Origin: an uncultured Mycoplasmatota bacterium
GTDB lineage: Bacteria; Bacillota_I; Bacilli_A; RF39; UBA660
Assembly (NCBI GenBank): GCA_946403755.1
Contig: CAMJBC010000001.1
Location: forward strand, 144,735 to 180,624
Length of the DNA: 35,890 bases
Direction: 5' to 3'
Under the pieces are notes generated by a model, which was not told the DNA's origin, did not search any database, and saw nothing but the letters and a program-made list of their open reading frames with translations. A program made the translations under genes and the position numbers. Positions 22,292 to 31,541 of the stretch are shown here, one piece after another. Each line of letters opens with the position of its first letter. The stretch's first letter is position 1.

Positions 22292-23453
22292 TTTTATCAC
22301 CTTCTAACTCATATTCAAAGTTTTCTACAATAGTTGGATCTATTGGAGCTTGTTCAGCGCTTAAAACTTGTGGTTGTTCTTCAGGTAATACAACTGTATT
22401 ATCTGAAGGGTTATATCTTAATCTTTGAATATTATTACTTACTCTATCAATATCAAAAGCTGTATCTTCTATATTAAATTTACTTCTATTATGTTTTGGT
22501 TCTTCTTCTTTTTCATGAATAGATTTATATATTAAATTTTCTAATGCCATTAAACCAAATAATATTGCTAAAACAATGGCTGTTTTTTTAGCATGTTCTA
22601 TTCTTTCTTCTTTAACTTCTCTTGGTAATTTTTTCCATTTTTCCCATTCAGTTTCTTGTTTTGGCCTTGTTGAGTTTATTCTAATTAAATCTCTTTGAAT
22701 ATAATCTTGTATAACTGAAGCTTCAGGTGAACTAGAAGTTAATTGTTTAGCATTAACTCCTCTTCTTACAAATTCAATTGATAAACAAAATATTACATTA
22801 ACTAAAATATTTCTATTATCATAATAATTATATTCAAGACTATTCCTACTATTATATTTTAAAGATTGTTTTTTCATATAATTAAAGTATGGAACTACAA
22901 GTTTAGTAACTGCTTCTCTCATATCTTTAAAATCTTCAGATAATCTAAGATCAAAATATCCACCAGCCATTAATGCTATTACTCTTTGATCTGCATTACC
23001 TGCTAAGATATCATCATCTTTATACCCTTCATAGACTAAATCATCTCTTACGTTTTTACTATATCTACCTATATTAAAATCTTCTTTAAATATATACTTT
23101 TTATTCTTAAAATCTTTATATAAATAATCAACTGCTTCATTCTTTTCTGGGAAAGGTTTTTGTTCTTCAGCTGGTTTTCTTGATTCAACTGAATCATAAA
23201 CTCTTTTTATAATAGCTTCTAATTCATCATCAAAATTACCATTTAATACTTCACTAGTAGTATGTTTTGATAAAAATTGACACATTGCATATAAAACTAA
23301 TTTATCTAATTCAGCAAAAGAGACACCTCTAAAAGATAGAATTTCTTCTATCTTTGCTTTTAAACTTGTTCTTAGTTTTTCATAGTCTTCGTATTGCAAA
23401 TCACTTACAAATCTACTACCATATTGATTAATAAAGTTTAAATAATCTCCCAT
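22278..23453 (-). CDS. Tail-anchored-type protein of unknown function
   Basis: 391 residues from the ATG at 23453 (MGDYLNFINQYGSRFVSDLQ), seven bases after GGAG. The longer reading to 23504 crosses the promoter and is rejected. It is largely helical and soluble up to about 290, then has a membrane helix (AIVLAILFGLMALENLIY, about 305-322) and a polar tail. Not recognised. It lies between uvrC and DUF1292 and shares a transcript with the latter. Confidence 0.8.
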   Translation of the reverse strand: MGDYLNFINQYGSRFVSDLQYEDYEKLRTSLKAKIEEILSFRGVSFAELDKLVLYAMCQFLSKHTTSEVLNGNFDDELEAIIKRVYDSVESRKPAEEQKPFPEKNEAVDYLYKDFKNKKYIFKEDFNIGRYSKNVRDDLVYEGYKDDDILAGNADQRVIALMAGGYFDLRLSEDFKDMREAVTKLVVPYFNYMKKQSLKYNSRNSLEYNYYDNRNILVNVIFCLSIEFVRRGVNAKQLTSSSPEASVIQDYIQRDLIRINSTRPKQETEWEKWKKLPREVKEERIEHAKKTAIVLAILFGLMALENLIYKSIHEKEEEPKHNRSKFNIEDTAFDIDRVSNNIQRLRYNPSDNTVVLPEEQPQVLSAEQAPIDPTIVENFEYELEGDKSVGL

Positions 23454-23475
23454 AGCTTTACTCCATATCATAATA

Positions 23476-23504
23476 ATTATACAATTAAATACTATAAAAA
23501 TCAA
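23476..23504 (-). promoter_or_regulatory. Promoter
   Basis: TTGATT (23504-23499), a 17-base spacer and TATAAT (23481-23476) on the minus strand, immediately after the U tract of the uvrC terminator. Confidence 0.8.
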
Positions 23505-23510
23505 TCAAAC

Positions 23511-23532
23511 AAAAAGACTAATTTATAGTCTT
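23511..23532 (-). terminator. Terminator of uvrC
   Basis: AAGACTA-taaat-TAGTCTT followed by TTTGTTT on the minus strand. Confidence 0.8.
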
Positions 23533-25291
23533 ATATGTTTTTTAAATATTCTTTTAATTCAATAGCTACTTTTTCAGGAATAATATCTTTTAATTCTTCT
23601 ATACTTGCTTCTTTCATCTTAGAAACACTACCATATTTTTTAATAAGTTGTTTCTTTCTTTTATCACCTAATCCATTAATATTATCAAGAACACTAGATA
23701 TGCTTCCTTTACTTCTTATTTCTTTATGATAAGTTATTACAAATCTATGAGCTTCTTCATCTATTCTAGCAAGTAATCTAAATACATTACTCTTTTTATC
23801 TATTGGAATAATACCATAAGTATCTCCATCAACTATTGATTCTGGGGTATGATGATTATCTTTTTTAACACCAATAACTTTAATATTTAAATTTAAGTCA
23901 TTTAAGATACTTTTACATGCGTTTATTTGATTATTACCACCATCTACAATAATTAAGTCTGGTCTAGTTAAATCTTCATTTAAAACCTTAAAATAACGCC
24001 TATACATTACTTCTTTCATAGCAGCAACATCATCATTTTTATCATAAGTTAGTTTAAACTTTCTATAATTCTTTTTAGATGGTACTCCATCAATAAAACT
24101 AACCATTGCTGATACATTAAAAGTGCCAAATAAATTTGAATTATCAAAAGCTTCAATGATATGTAATTTATCTAATCCTAAGATACTTGCTAACTCCTCA
24201 TTAGCTTCACTAGTTATTTGTTCATTACTATATATTAAATTAATTTCTTTCTTATACTGAGTCTTAGCATTATCATATGCCATAGTATATAGTTTTCTTT
24301 TAGCTCCTCTTTTAACACTAATAACATTACTATTTAATACTTCACTTAATAATTCCATATTTAATATATCAGGTACTATTAATTCTTTAGGAACAATATT
24401 CTTTTTAGAATAAAAATCTACTAAATAATATTCTAAAGTTTCTTCTATATCATTAATAACTGGCATAATTTTATAATGATTACCTACTAATTTACCATTA
24501 CGTACAAAAAATATTACTACACTAATATATGCATTTTCAAAATAATAATTAACTATATCTGCATTTAAGTCTTTAGATAACTCAACTATATTTTGACTAT
24601 TAAATATAGTTTTAATATATCCTAATTCTTCCATTAATTCTTTACATATTTCAAAATTTAATGATTCAGAATTAACTTTAATTTTTTCATTTATTTTATC
24701 TATTAATAATTTATCATTTCCATTTAATATATCTAATATTTCATTCTTAATTGGTTCAATATTTATATCTTTATTAACACAATAACCAAGACATTCTCCA
24801 ATATGATAATATAAACATACTTTATTAGGCATATTATTACATTTTTTTAATGGATATAATCTATTAATTAAATTAACTAATCTTCTAGCAGCATATTGAT
24901 TAGGATATGGCCCAAATAAATTAGTTTTCTTTTTACTAGCATTTATTTCTCTTTTAACTATTAATCTTGGATATTTATCATTAGTTAATTCTATGTAAGG
25001 ATAACTCTTATCATCTCTAAGTAATATATTATATTTAGGATCATATTTTTTAATTAAATTTAATTCTAAAATAAATGCTTCTGTTTCACTATTAGTAACT
25101 ATATATTCAAAATGATCTATTTCACTAACCATTTTTTTAGTTTTACCAGTGTGAACTCTATTAAAATAACTATGAAGTCTATTAAATAAAATCTTAGCTT
25201 TTCCCACGTAAATAACGATGTTATCACTATTATACATTAGATAACATCCACTCTTTTTAGGTACTTCACTTAATTCTTTACTAAACCTCAT
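23531..25291 (-). CDS. uvrC: Excinuclease ABC subunit C
   Basis: 586 residues. It makes both incisions in nucleotide excision repair. The N-terminal GIY-YIG nuclease has GCYLMYNSDNIVIYVGKAK and NSETEAFILELNLIKKY. A cysteine cluster (CNNMPNKVC, HIGECLGYC) suggests a zinc or Fe-S site. The middle holds a UVR-like helical pair. The RNase H-like nuclease has AFDNSNLFG and IIVDGGNNQINA, and two helix-hairpin-helix motifs end the protein (INGLGDKRKKQLIKKYGSVS). Length is usual. The start is coupled (TAATG) to the DUF4298 gene. Confidence 0.97.
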   Translation of the reverse strand: MRFSKELSEVPKKSGCYLMYNSDNIVIYVGKAKILFNRLHSYFNRVHTGKTKKMVSEIDHFEYIVTNSETEAFILELNLIKKYDPKYNILLRDDKSYPYIELTNDKYPRLIVKREINASKKKTNLFGPYPNQYAARRLVNLINRLYPLKKCNNMPNKVCLYYHIGECLGYCVNKDINIEPIKNEILDILNGNDKLLIDKINEKIKVNSESLNFEICKELMEELGYIKTIFNSQNIVELSKDLNADIVNYYFENAYISVVIFFVRNGKLVGNHYKIMPVINDIEETLEYYLVDFYSKKNIVPKELIVPDILNMELLSEVLNSNVISVKRGAKRKLYTMAYDNAKTQYKKEINLIYSNEQITSEANEELASILGLDKLHIIEAFDNSNLFGTFNVSAMVSFIDGVPSKKNYRKFKLTYDKNDDVAAMKEVMYRRYFKVLNEDLTRPDLIIVDGGNNQINACKSILNDLNLNIKVIGVKKDNHHTPESIVDGDTYGIIPIDKKSNVFRLLARIDEEAHRFVITYHKEIRSKGSISSVLDNINGLGDKRKKQLIKKYGSVSKMKEASIEELKDIIPEKVAIELKEYLKNI

Positions 25292-25587
25292 TATTTCTCC
25301 TTATCAAAATATTTAATAATTGATTTCATTTCATCTATTAAATAATTAATTTCTTCATTCATATTCCATATAGCATCTTCACTAAGAACTCCTGCTTTTA
25401 CTTTAGGTATTTTATTATTATCATAGTCTTCTCTATCACTAAACCAATCATCACTACCATAATACTTATTTAACAATTTTAGATTTTTTCTATTATTATT
25501 AAAATTATCTAAAGACTCTCCTAGTTCTTTAATACTTAATAATATACTATCTAATCTTTCTTCATTCTTAGTAATTCTATCTATCAT
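25291..25587 (-). CDS. DUF4298-family protein
   Basis: 98 residues. It is helical with the typical order: MIDRI at the start, LKLLNKYYGSDDWFSDRED in the middle, then GVLSEDAIWNMNEEINYLID. These features match DUF4298, small cytoplasmic proteins of Firmicutes with unknown role. It is the first gene of the unit with uvrC. GAGGG lies four bases before the ATG. Confidence 0.85.
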   Translation of the reverse strand: MIDRITKNEERLDSILLSIKELGESLDNFNNNRKNLKLLNKYYGSDDWFSDREDYDNNKIPKVKAGVLSEDAIWNMNEEINYLIDEMKSIIKYFDKEK

Positions 25588-25610
25588 ATGCCCTCTTCAT
25601 TAACAAGTTA

Positions 25611-25619
25611 ATTATAACA
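25611..25619 (-). promoter_or_regulatory. Extended -10 promoter of DUF4298-uvrC
   Basis: TGTTATAAT on the minus strand. No good -35; the region 17 bases upstream is the preceding terminator. Confidence 0.6.
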
Positions 25620-25620
25620 T

Positions 25621-25645
25621 AAAAAAAGAAGGTTTAACCTTCTTT
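25621..25645 (-). terminator. Terminator
   Basis: AAAGAAGGTT and AACCTTCTTT form the stem with a T-rich tract on the minus strand. It ends the transcript of the following 144-residue protein gene. Confidence 0.85.
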
Positions 25646-25669
25646 TTATTTCATAATAAATCTTTTATA

Positions 25670-26104
25670 TTACATACTAAAGCCATTTGATCTTTCTCTT
25701 TGAGCTTTTCTAACTTGTTCTTGTAAATTAAAGACTTTGTTTGCTAAATCATTAATTGAAGCTTCAGTATCATGATCTGGTCTTAAAACTCCACCACTTT
25801 CAAATTGCTGAACATTTGCTAGTCTACTCATTGTATAATCATCTACTTCTGGTAATGAATTAATTTCATCTTTTAGTTGACTATAAAGCAAATTTAACAT
25901 ATTCATTAAATTATCTTGTTTTATAACTGCACCTTTAATACGATCTGGAAAGTCTTGTAATAGTCTTTGCAATACAGCCACACTCACAAGATCAGTTTGT
26001 CCAGCAGGAGTAGCATAATTTGATTGAACTAATTCACCTCTTACATTTTGATCAACTGAATCAATTCCAGCAAGATAATGTACATATGCATACTTAGAAT
26101 CCAT
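25670..26104 (-). CDS. Protein of unknown function with C-terminal coiled-coil-like helix
   Basis: 144 residues, soluble, no cysteine. It starts MDSKYAYVHYLAGIDSVDQN, and the C-terminal part (INDLANKVFNLQEQVRKAQR) looks like a coiled coil. AGGAGG lies before the ATG. Not recognised. It is a single-gene unit between its own promoter and terminator, so it is probably expressed. Confidence 0.78.
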   Translation of the reverse strand: MDSKYAYVHYLAGIDSVDQNVRGELVQSNYATPAGQTDLVSVAVLQRLLQDFPDRIKGAVIKQDNLMNMLNLLYSQLKDEINSLPEVDDYTMSRLANVQQFESGGVLRPDHDTEASINDLANKVFNLQEQVRKAQRERSNGFSM

Positions 26105-26127
26105 CTTATTACCTCCTTATATTAATC

Positions 26128-26136
26128 ATTATACCA
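26128..26136 (-). promoter_or_regulatory. Extended -10 promoter
   Basis: TGGTATAAT on the minus strand, with no clear -35, about 24 bases before the ATG at 26104. Confidence 0.6.
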
Positions 26137-26208
26137 CATTAAGAAATATTTTTTATATAATTTACATTATACTTTACTCTTTATTCTAAATAAAAAGTAC
26201 ATATCTTG

Positions 26209-26237
26209 TTGTTAAAAATCAACTTTATAGGTATAAT
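26209..26237 (+). promoter_or_regulatory. Promoter of the IMPACT-family gene (leaderless transcript)
   Basis: TTGTTA (26209-26214), a 17-base spacer and TATAAT (26232-26237). The ATG begins seven bases after the -10 box, where transcription should start. Confidence 0.8.
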
Positions 26238-26243
26238 TAAACT

Positions 26244-26603
26244 ATGAAAAAGATTAATGAAAGTTATTTAGAAGTTAAAAAATCTAAGTTTATTGGTATA
26301 CTTTATTCAGTAAATAATGAAGATGAAATAAAGTCTATTTTAGATGAATTATCAAGTGAACATAAAAAAGCAAGACATATAGTTTATGCATATAGAATTG
26401 GTTCACAAGAGAAAAATTATTCTGATAAAGAACCTAGTGGCACTACTCGTGGATTATTAGATTTAATTCATGTAAAAGAATTAAATAATACTATGATAGT
26501 AGTTATAAGATACTTTGGTGGTACCCTACTTGGTAGTGGTTTATTAACAAGAACATATACTAAAGTTGCCTCAATGCTACTAAAAAACGTTGATTTTTCG
26601 TAA
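26244..26603 (+). CDS. IMPACT/YigZ-family protein, N-terminal domain only
   Basis: 119 residues; the usual bacterial member is about 200. The UPF0029 domain is complete: KSKFIGILYSV at the start, KKARHIVYAYRIG, DKEPSGTTRGLLDLI and VVIRYFGGTLLGSGLLTRTY. The C-terminal DUF1949 domain is absent, and the stop is followed directly by the rpsT promoter, which overlaps its last codons. There is no ribosome binding site, consistent with a leaderless mRNA. The family is linked to translation and stress responses; the exact role is unclear. Confidence 0.88.
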   Translation: MKKINESYLEVKKSKFIGILYSVNNEDEIKSILDELSSEHKKARHIVYAYRIGSQEKNYSDKEPSGTTRGLLDLIHVKELNNTMIVVIRYFGGTLLGSGLLTRTYTKVASMLLKNVDFS

Positions 26604-26618
26604 TTTATTTGTTAGAAT
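26590..26618 (+). promoter_or_regulatory. Promoter of rpsT
   Basis: TTGATT (26590-26595), a 17-base spacer and TAGAAT (26613-26618) with extended TGT. It overlaps the last codons of the preceding gene. Confidence 0.8.
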
Positions 26619-26646
26619 TAAAGAAGTCTTTAAAGGAGGAGAGAAA

Positions 26647-26898
26647 ATGCCTAATATTAAAAGTGCTAAAAAAAGAGTTTTAATTACTAAAAAAGAAACA
26701 GTATTAAACAATGATGTAAGAGCTAGTATGAAAACAGCTATTAAGAAAGTAGAAAAAGCTCAAACTAAAGAAGATGCTACTACATTAGCAGCAAATGCAA
26801 TGAAAAGAATAGATAATGCTGCTTCAAAAGGTGTTATTAAAGCTAATACTAGAGATAGATATAAGACAAGAATAAATAAAATAGTTAATTCAAAATAA
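26647..26898 (+). CDS. rpsT: Ribosomal protein bS20
   Basis: 83 residues from ATG 26647 (MPNIKSAKKRVLITKKETVL), three bases after AAAGGAGGAG plus AAA. The longer frame from 26590 runs through the promoter and is rejected. The protein is helical and basic, with ASKGVIKANTRDRYKTRINK at the C-terminus as in other S20 proteins. It binds 16S rRNA early in 30S assembly. It has its own promoter and terminator. Confidence 0.97.
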   Translation: MPNIKSAKKRVLITKKETVLNNDVRASMKTAIKKVEKAQTKEDATTLAANAMKRIDNAASKGVIKANTRDRYKTRINKIVNSK

Positions 26899-26901
26899 AA
26901 T

Positions 26902-26924
26902 AGTAGAGAAATCTACTTTTTTTA
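26902..26924 (+). terminator. Terminator of rpsT
   Basis: AGTAGA-gaaa-TCTACT followed by seven Ts. Confidence 0.88.
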
Positions 26925-26933
26925 TGTTATAAT
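26925..26933 (+). promoter_or_regulatory. Extended -10 promoter of the transglutaminase-like gene
   Basis: TGTTATAAT directly after the rpsT terminator U tract, with no clear -35. Initiation is predicted near 26940, at the GGTGAAG ribosome binding site. Confidence 0.6.
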
Positions 26934-26951
26934 GTTTATGGTGAAGAATAA

Positions 26952-27878
26952 ATGAGGTCAACAAGAGTATTATTAAATATCGTTTATATTCTAATAACAG
27001 CAATCTTTGTTGTTCTTTTATTTACCTATAGAGAAGAAGTAACTAGTACTATTCACTCTACTATTAATGAAGTATTAAAAGAAAAAGTAATAATACCATC
27101 AGAGAGATATAATACTAGAAGTTTTACTTTTGAAACAGTTAGAACTACTGAAGATTTTGAACCAAATAATTTAGATGAATTAAAAAATATTTATTATACT
27201 GTTTTAAATAATGGTTGGACTAATTTTACATTCTATTGCCCTACTGATTATAAAACATGTATAGATGATACCTTAAAACTTGCTAATAAAAGTGATTATT
27301 TAGAAATAATTAATTATTATGTTAGTCCATATAATAATTATTCACTTTATAATACAACAGTATCTACAACTGGTGAAATTAATTTATCAGTTGATAAAGT
27401 ATATGAAGATTCAGAAATAGAATATTTAAAGAAATATGTAGATGAAGTACTTAAAATATTAAGCATTAATCCTGAAGAAACTCCTACTAAAGAATCATTA
27501 AAAAAGATACATGATTACTTAATAAGTAAAATTAGTTATGATGAAGATTATAAAGAATCTGATATAAATAGCAATTCTAATAACGCTTATGGAGCTGTTA
27601 CAACACATAAAGCAATATGTAGTGGATATACTGATATTTATGCTTTATTCTTGGATAGATTAAATGTCAAAAATATAAAACTACCAAGTGAAAATCATAT
27701 TTGGAATTATGTATATTTTAAAAATAAATGGTATCATATAGATCTTACTTGGGATGATGATGAAGTTAATAAAAATAATACTAGTAATTTCTTTATGATA
27801 GATACTAAAAAATTACATGAATTAGATAAAGAAAAACATAATTTTGATAAAGAATTCTTTATAGAAACAAAGGAATAA
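26952..27878 (+). CDS. Membrane-anchored transglutaminase-like protein
   Basis: 308 residues. An N-terminal membrane anchor (about 7-26) is followed by an extracellular part. The transglutaminase/protease-like core is at the C-terminus: Cys in KAICSGYTDIYALFLDRLN (about 222), His in ENHIWNYVYF (about 247) and Asp in WYHIDLTWDD (about 263), a complete catalytic triad. Such domains act as cysteine proteases or cross-linkers, often on the cell surface. The first 180 residues match nothing I recognise. It converges on miaA. Confidence 0.88.
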   Translation: MRSTRVLLNIVYILITAIFVVLLFTYREEVTSTIHSTINEVLKEKVIIPSERYNTRSFTFETVRTTEDFEPNNLDELKNIYYTVLNNGWTNFTFYCPTDYKTCIDDTLKLANKSDYLEIINYYVSPYNNYSLYNTTVSTTGEINLSVDKVYEDSEIEYLKKYVDEVLKILSINPEETPTKESLKKIHDYLISKISYDEDYKESDINSNSNNAYGAVTTHKAICSGYTDIYALFLDRLNVKNIKLPSENHIWNYVYFKNKWYHIDLTWDDDEVNKNNTSNFFMIDTKKLHELDKEKHNFDKEFFIETKE

Positions 27879-27900
27879 GTATAAACTTATTCCTTTTCTT
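27868..27900. terminator. Bidirectional terminator
   Basis: AAAGGAATAAGT-ataa-ACTTATTCCTTT, 12 pairs, between convergent genes; it covers both stop codons. Confidence 0.85.
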
Positions 27901-28774
27901 TTAAATATTTAATTACTTCATTAATAGTATTTTTAAAATTACTATAATCAGTATTAAACCAAACTATATTATCAAATTGATGTTTATAAAAAGTAATTTG
28001 TCTTTTAGCATAATGTCTAGTATTCTTTTTCATTTCTTCTTTTGCTTCTTCAAGAGATATATTTCCATTAAAATATTCATTTAATTCTCTATATCCAATA
28101 ATAGTAGTAAAGTTTTTAAAATGTTTGTCATACAAACTTTTAGCTTCATCAAGTAATCCATTATTGAACATTTCATCTACTCTATTATCACATCTTTTAT
28201 ATATCTCTTCTCTAGGAGCATTTAAACCAATAGTAATAAAATCATATATTTTTTTGTTTATTTCATCAGTTTTAGTAATAATTTTACCAGTCTTTTTATT
28301 ATATTTAATATATCTTTCTAATCTATGTCTATTATTAACATGAATATTATTATTTTCATCTATTAAATCTGCCATAGATTTTAATTCTTGATTAGAATAT
28401 TTGCTTAAATCAATATCATTTGATGATTCTTTTTCTAAATTATAATCATATAATAAAGCTTTAACATATAAACCACTACCACCTACTATAATTATGTTTT
28501 TATCTTTTTTGATTAAATCATCTAATACTTCTCTAGCATCTTTTTGATAATCATAGATACTATATTCTTCACTTAATGATTTAATATCAATCATATGATG
28601 AGGAATATTTTCTTTTTCTAATTCGGTAATTTTAGCGGTAGCTATTAATGGTTCTTTATATATTTGAGTAGAATCAGCATTTATAATTTCTGCATTATAT
28701 TCTTTTGCTAATGCAATAGATAGTGCTGTTTTACCTGTTGCTGTTGGTCCAACAATTAATATTATTTTACTCAT
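27887..28774 (-). CDS. miaA: tRNA dimethylallyltransferase
   Basis: 295 residues. It transfers a dimethylallyl group to A37 of tRNAs reading UNN codons. The P-loop is GPTATGKT at 9-16, followed by INADSTQIYKEPLIATAKIT, HHMIDI and GGSGLYVKALLYD. The C-terminal NTRHYAKRQITFYKH is the family's conserved block. Length is normal. It lies eight bases after mutL, the common mutL-miaA arrangement. Confidence 0.97.
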   Translation of the reverse strand: MSKIILIVGPTATGKTALSIALAKEYNAEIINADSTQIYKEPLIATAKITELEKENIPHHMIDIKSLSEEYSIYDYQKDAREVLDDLIKKDKNIIIVGGSGLYVKALLYDYNLEKESSNDIDLSKYSNQELKSMADLIDENNNIHVNNRHRLERYIKYNKKTGKIITKTDEINKKIYDFITIGLNAPREEIYKRCDNRVDEMFNNGLLDEAKSLYDKHFKNFTTIIGYRELNEYFNGNISLEEAKEEMKKNTRHYAKRQITFYKHQFDNIVWFNTDYSNFKNTINEVIKYLKEKE

Positions 28775-28782
28775 AATATCAC

Positions 28783-30537
28783 CTACTCCAAATCATTCAT
28801 TTCTTTAGAAAAATTAACTCTCTTAAACATTTTTTCTAATTCATGAATTGGGTATTTAATTACAGTTGGTCTTCCATGAGGACAAGTATATGGAAATTCA
28901 CACTCAAATAATCTATTTATTAATTCTTCTTGTTCTTCATATGTAATAGAAGTATTTCCTTTAACACTAGCCTTACATGCTAAACGAGCTGCTAGAGCAT
29001 CATTAAATTTAACTCTATCAAATTTACCTTTAAATTCTCCAACTAACTCAAATATTCTTCTTATACTTTCATCTTCAAAGCCTTGCTTTAACCAATTTGG
29101 ATGAGATTTTACTCTAAATGTATTAGTACCAAACTCTTCTACTTCAAATCCCATTTTAGTTATTTCTTCTAAATTAGATTTAATACTCATAAATTCATTA
29201 GTAGTATATTCTAAAGTCAATGGAAATAACATATTAGTTACATATATTTCATCGCTTTTAAAGGCTTTTAAATATCTTTCATAGTTAATTCTTTCATTAG
29301 CAGCATGAATATCCATCATATACATAATATCTTCATCTTGAGCTATTAAATATGTTCCAAGAGCTAAACCAACTGGTTTTATAAGAGTTTGTTTACTTTT
29401 AACTTCTTCTTCATCATATGTTACTTCATCTTCTTTAACACCAAAATCTAATCTAATTTCTTCAACTTTCTTCTCTTCAGGATATAAATTATCATTTAAT
29501 GAATAATCAGTGTCATCAACTACTCTTTTTTCTTCATAAACTTTTTTAGTATTATCGGACTCTAATAAAGCACCTCTAATAGTACTAAATAATAAATCTT
29601 CCAAACTTTCCAATTTAGAAAATTTAACATCTTGTTTAGTTGGATGAATATTAACATCTACTAAAGTAGGATCTGTTTCAATATTTATTACTACTACTGG
29701 ATACTTATTATCTGCAAGTACTGTATGATATGCATCTTTAATTGATCTATTTACATTAATATTAGATACTACTCTACCATTAACTAAAATAATCATTCCA
29801 TTTCTATTAGATTTAGAAATATTTAAATTACTAACATAACCACTAATTGAATAATCATAATTTTCACCTTCAATTTTAATCATATTCTTAGTAGTATTTA
29901 TACCAAATATTTCATGAATAGTTTTATATAAATCTCCACTACCACTTGTTTTTAACACTTCTTTTTCATCATTAATAATACTAAAAGAAATATCTGGATG
30001 TGATAATGCAACTTTTTCAATTAAGCTAACTGTATTAGAAAGTTCTGTTTGTAAACTTTTTAAGAATTTTAATCTAGCAGGAGTATTATAAAATAACTCT
30101 TTTACTTCAATAATAGTTCCTTGTCTCATAGAACCTACTTTAGTATCAGTTATTTTTCCTGCTTTTACTGTAACAAGTGTTGATTCATTACCATCATATG
30201 TATCAAGTGTACAATTAGATACTGATGATATTGCTGCTAGTGCTTCACCTCTAAATCCTAAAGTACTAATAAAAAATAAATCATTTTCTGTTTTAATCTT
30301 ACTAGTAGCATGTCTACTAAAGCATAATATAGCATCTTCTTTAGACATACCACATCCATCATCAATTACTTTAATAGATTTAGTTCCAGACAAAACTAGT
30401 TCTACTTTTATATTTTTAGAACCTGCATCAATACTATTTTCAACTAATTCTTTAACAACATTAGCAATTCTTTCAACTACTTCACCTGCTGCTATTTTAT
30501 TAGCTAAATTTTCACTCATTACATTGATTTTGCCCAT
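28783..30537 (-). CDS. mutL: DNA mismatch repair protein MutL
   Basis: 584 residues. The N-terminal GHKL ATPase has IAAGEVVERIANVVKELVEN, DDGCGM, RHATSKI and GFRGEALAAISSV. The C-terminal endonuclease region has DIHAANERINYE (about 405), corresponding to DQHAxxExxxxE with Gln replaced by Ile, then ACKASVKGN and CPHGRPT. It should nick DNA after MutS recognition. mutS is not in the window. The start is coupled (TAATG) to yqeH. Confidence 0.97.
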   Translation of the reverse strand: MGKINVMSENLANKIAAGEVVERIANVVKELVENSIDAGSKNIKVELVLSGTKSIKVIDDGCGMSKEDAILCFSRHATSKIKTENDLFFISTLGFRGEALAAISSVSNCTLDTYDGNESTLVTVKAGKITDTKVGSMRQGTIIEVKELFYNTPARLKFLKSLQTELSNTVSLIEKVALSHPDISFSIINDEKEVLKTSGSGDLYKTIHEIFGINTTKNMIKIEGENYDYSISGYVSNLNISKSNRNGMIILVNGRVVSNINVNRSIKDAYHTVLADNKYPVVVINIETDPTLVDVNIHPTKQDVKFSKLESLEDLLFSTIRGALLESDNTKKVYEEKRVVDDTDYSLNDNLYPEEKKVEEIRLDFGVKEDEVTYDEEEVKSKQTLIKPVGLALGTYLIAQDEDIMYMMDIHAANERINYERYLKAFKSDEIYVTNMLFPLTLEYTTNEFMSIKSNLEEITKMGFEVEEFGTNTFRVKSHPNWLKQGFEDESIRRIFELVGEFKGKFDRVKFNDALAARLACKASVKGNTSITYEEQEELINRLFECEFPYTCPHGRPTVIKYPIHELEKMFKRVNFSKEMNDLE

Positions 30538-31541
30538 TATATCATACTCTTTCTAACACTAACTAATTTAGTATCAATAATATTTATTTCAAATTTACCT
30601 GGTTTAGTCACTCTAATAAAACCAAGACCATTTATTAATATATCTGATTCCTCTTCTACTTCTATTTCCATTTTATTTAAGTATTTTAATTTAGAATTCT
30701 TATTATTTAGTTTTTCATATCTTAATCTATCATTCATATAAAAACTTAAACTATTAGATTTATCAGATAAATTCTCTATTCTTAATATATCATTTATTAC
30801 TACAGAATAACCTGATTTAACTTGAAAAGTTTTAACTTTTATTTCTTTTTTAGGATAATATTTAATTATCTTATTATAATCAACAAAATTATATATAGCT
30901 TTTTCATCTATAAATCCAGGAGTATCTACTATAGTTAATTTACTATTTAATTTAATAGCTATATAACTAGCTGTAGTATTAGGAACACTACTAGTAGTAA
31001 TAACTGGTTTTTTTAATTGACTTGTAAGAATATGATTTATAAATGTAGATTTTCCACTATTAGTAAACCCTACTATATAAAGTCTTCTTACATTATCTTT
31101 TTCTATTCTTTTTAAGAAATTATCAATATTATAATTCTTAACTGAACTAATACACATTATATTTTCAGTATCACATACATTATTTCTTATGTATTCAATT
31201 AATTTCTTTTCTTTAATACTTTTTGGTAATACATCTTTCTTAGTAACAAGAATATATTTTCTATTTTTAAATTTATTTATATATTTTTTAGTATTTTCAT
31301 TTATATTTAATGCATCTACTAAAAAAGCTACTGATGAAATATTATCACTATTTATATTTCTTATTATTCCATCAGCATCTATCTTTTTATCAAGAACACT
31401 ATATTCACCATAATGCATTATTTTAAAGCATCTTTCACAATACTCTGCTTTATCATAAATACTTAGTTTAACAAAACCATCTTTACTAGCGTTATCGCTT
31501 TGTAAAACACTTCCACAACCCAAACATTTCTTTTTATTCAT
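30537..31541 (-). CDS. yqeH: YqeH-type circularly permuted GTPase
   Basis: 334 residues. It is involved in 30S ribosome assembly in relatives. The N-terminal zinc finger is CLGCG (6-10) with CERC (34-37). The G motifs are permuted: G4 VTKKD (about 97) comes before G1 GFTNSGKS (about 160) and G3 DTPGF (about 205). A C-terminal domain follows. It sits between yqeG and mutL, overlapping yqeG by eight bases. The zinc finger plus permuted order is diagnostic. Confidence 0.93.
   Translation of the reverse strand: MNKKKCLGCGSVLQSDNASKDGFVKLSIYDKAEYCERCFKIMHYGEYSVLDKKIDADGIIRNINSDNISSVAFLVDALNINENTKKYINKFKNRKYILVTKKDVLPKSIKEKKLIEYIRNNVCDTENIMCISSVKNYNIDNFLKRIEKDNVRRLYIVGFTNSGKSTFINHILTSQLKKPVITTSSVPNTTASYIAIKLNSKLTIVDTPGFIDEKAIYNFVDYNKIIKYYPKKEIKVKTFQVKSGYSVVINDILRIENLSDKSNSLSFYMNDRLRYEKLNNKNSKLKYLNKMEIEVEEESDILINGLGFIRVTKPGKFEINIIDTKLVSVRKSMI

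Noticed and set aside
23535-23729. Plus-strand ORF of 64 codons
   Set aside because: It is antisense to the uvrC C-terminus and has no start signals; a shadow frame.
28125-28343. Plus-strand ORF of 72 codons
   Set aside because: It is antisense to miaA; a shadow frame.
31189-31413. Plus-strand ORF of 74 codons
   Set aside because: It is antisense to yqeH; a shadow frame, hydrophobic only because of AT-rich antisense codons.
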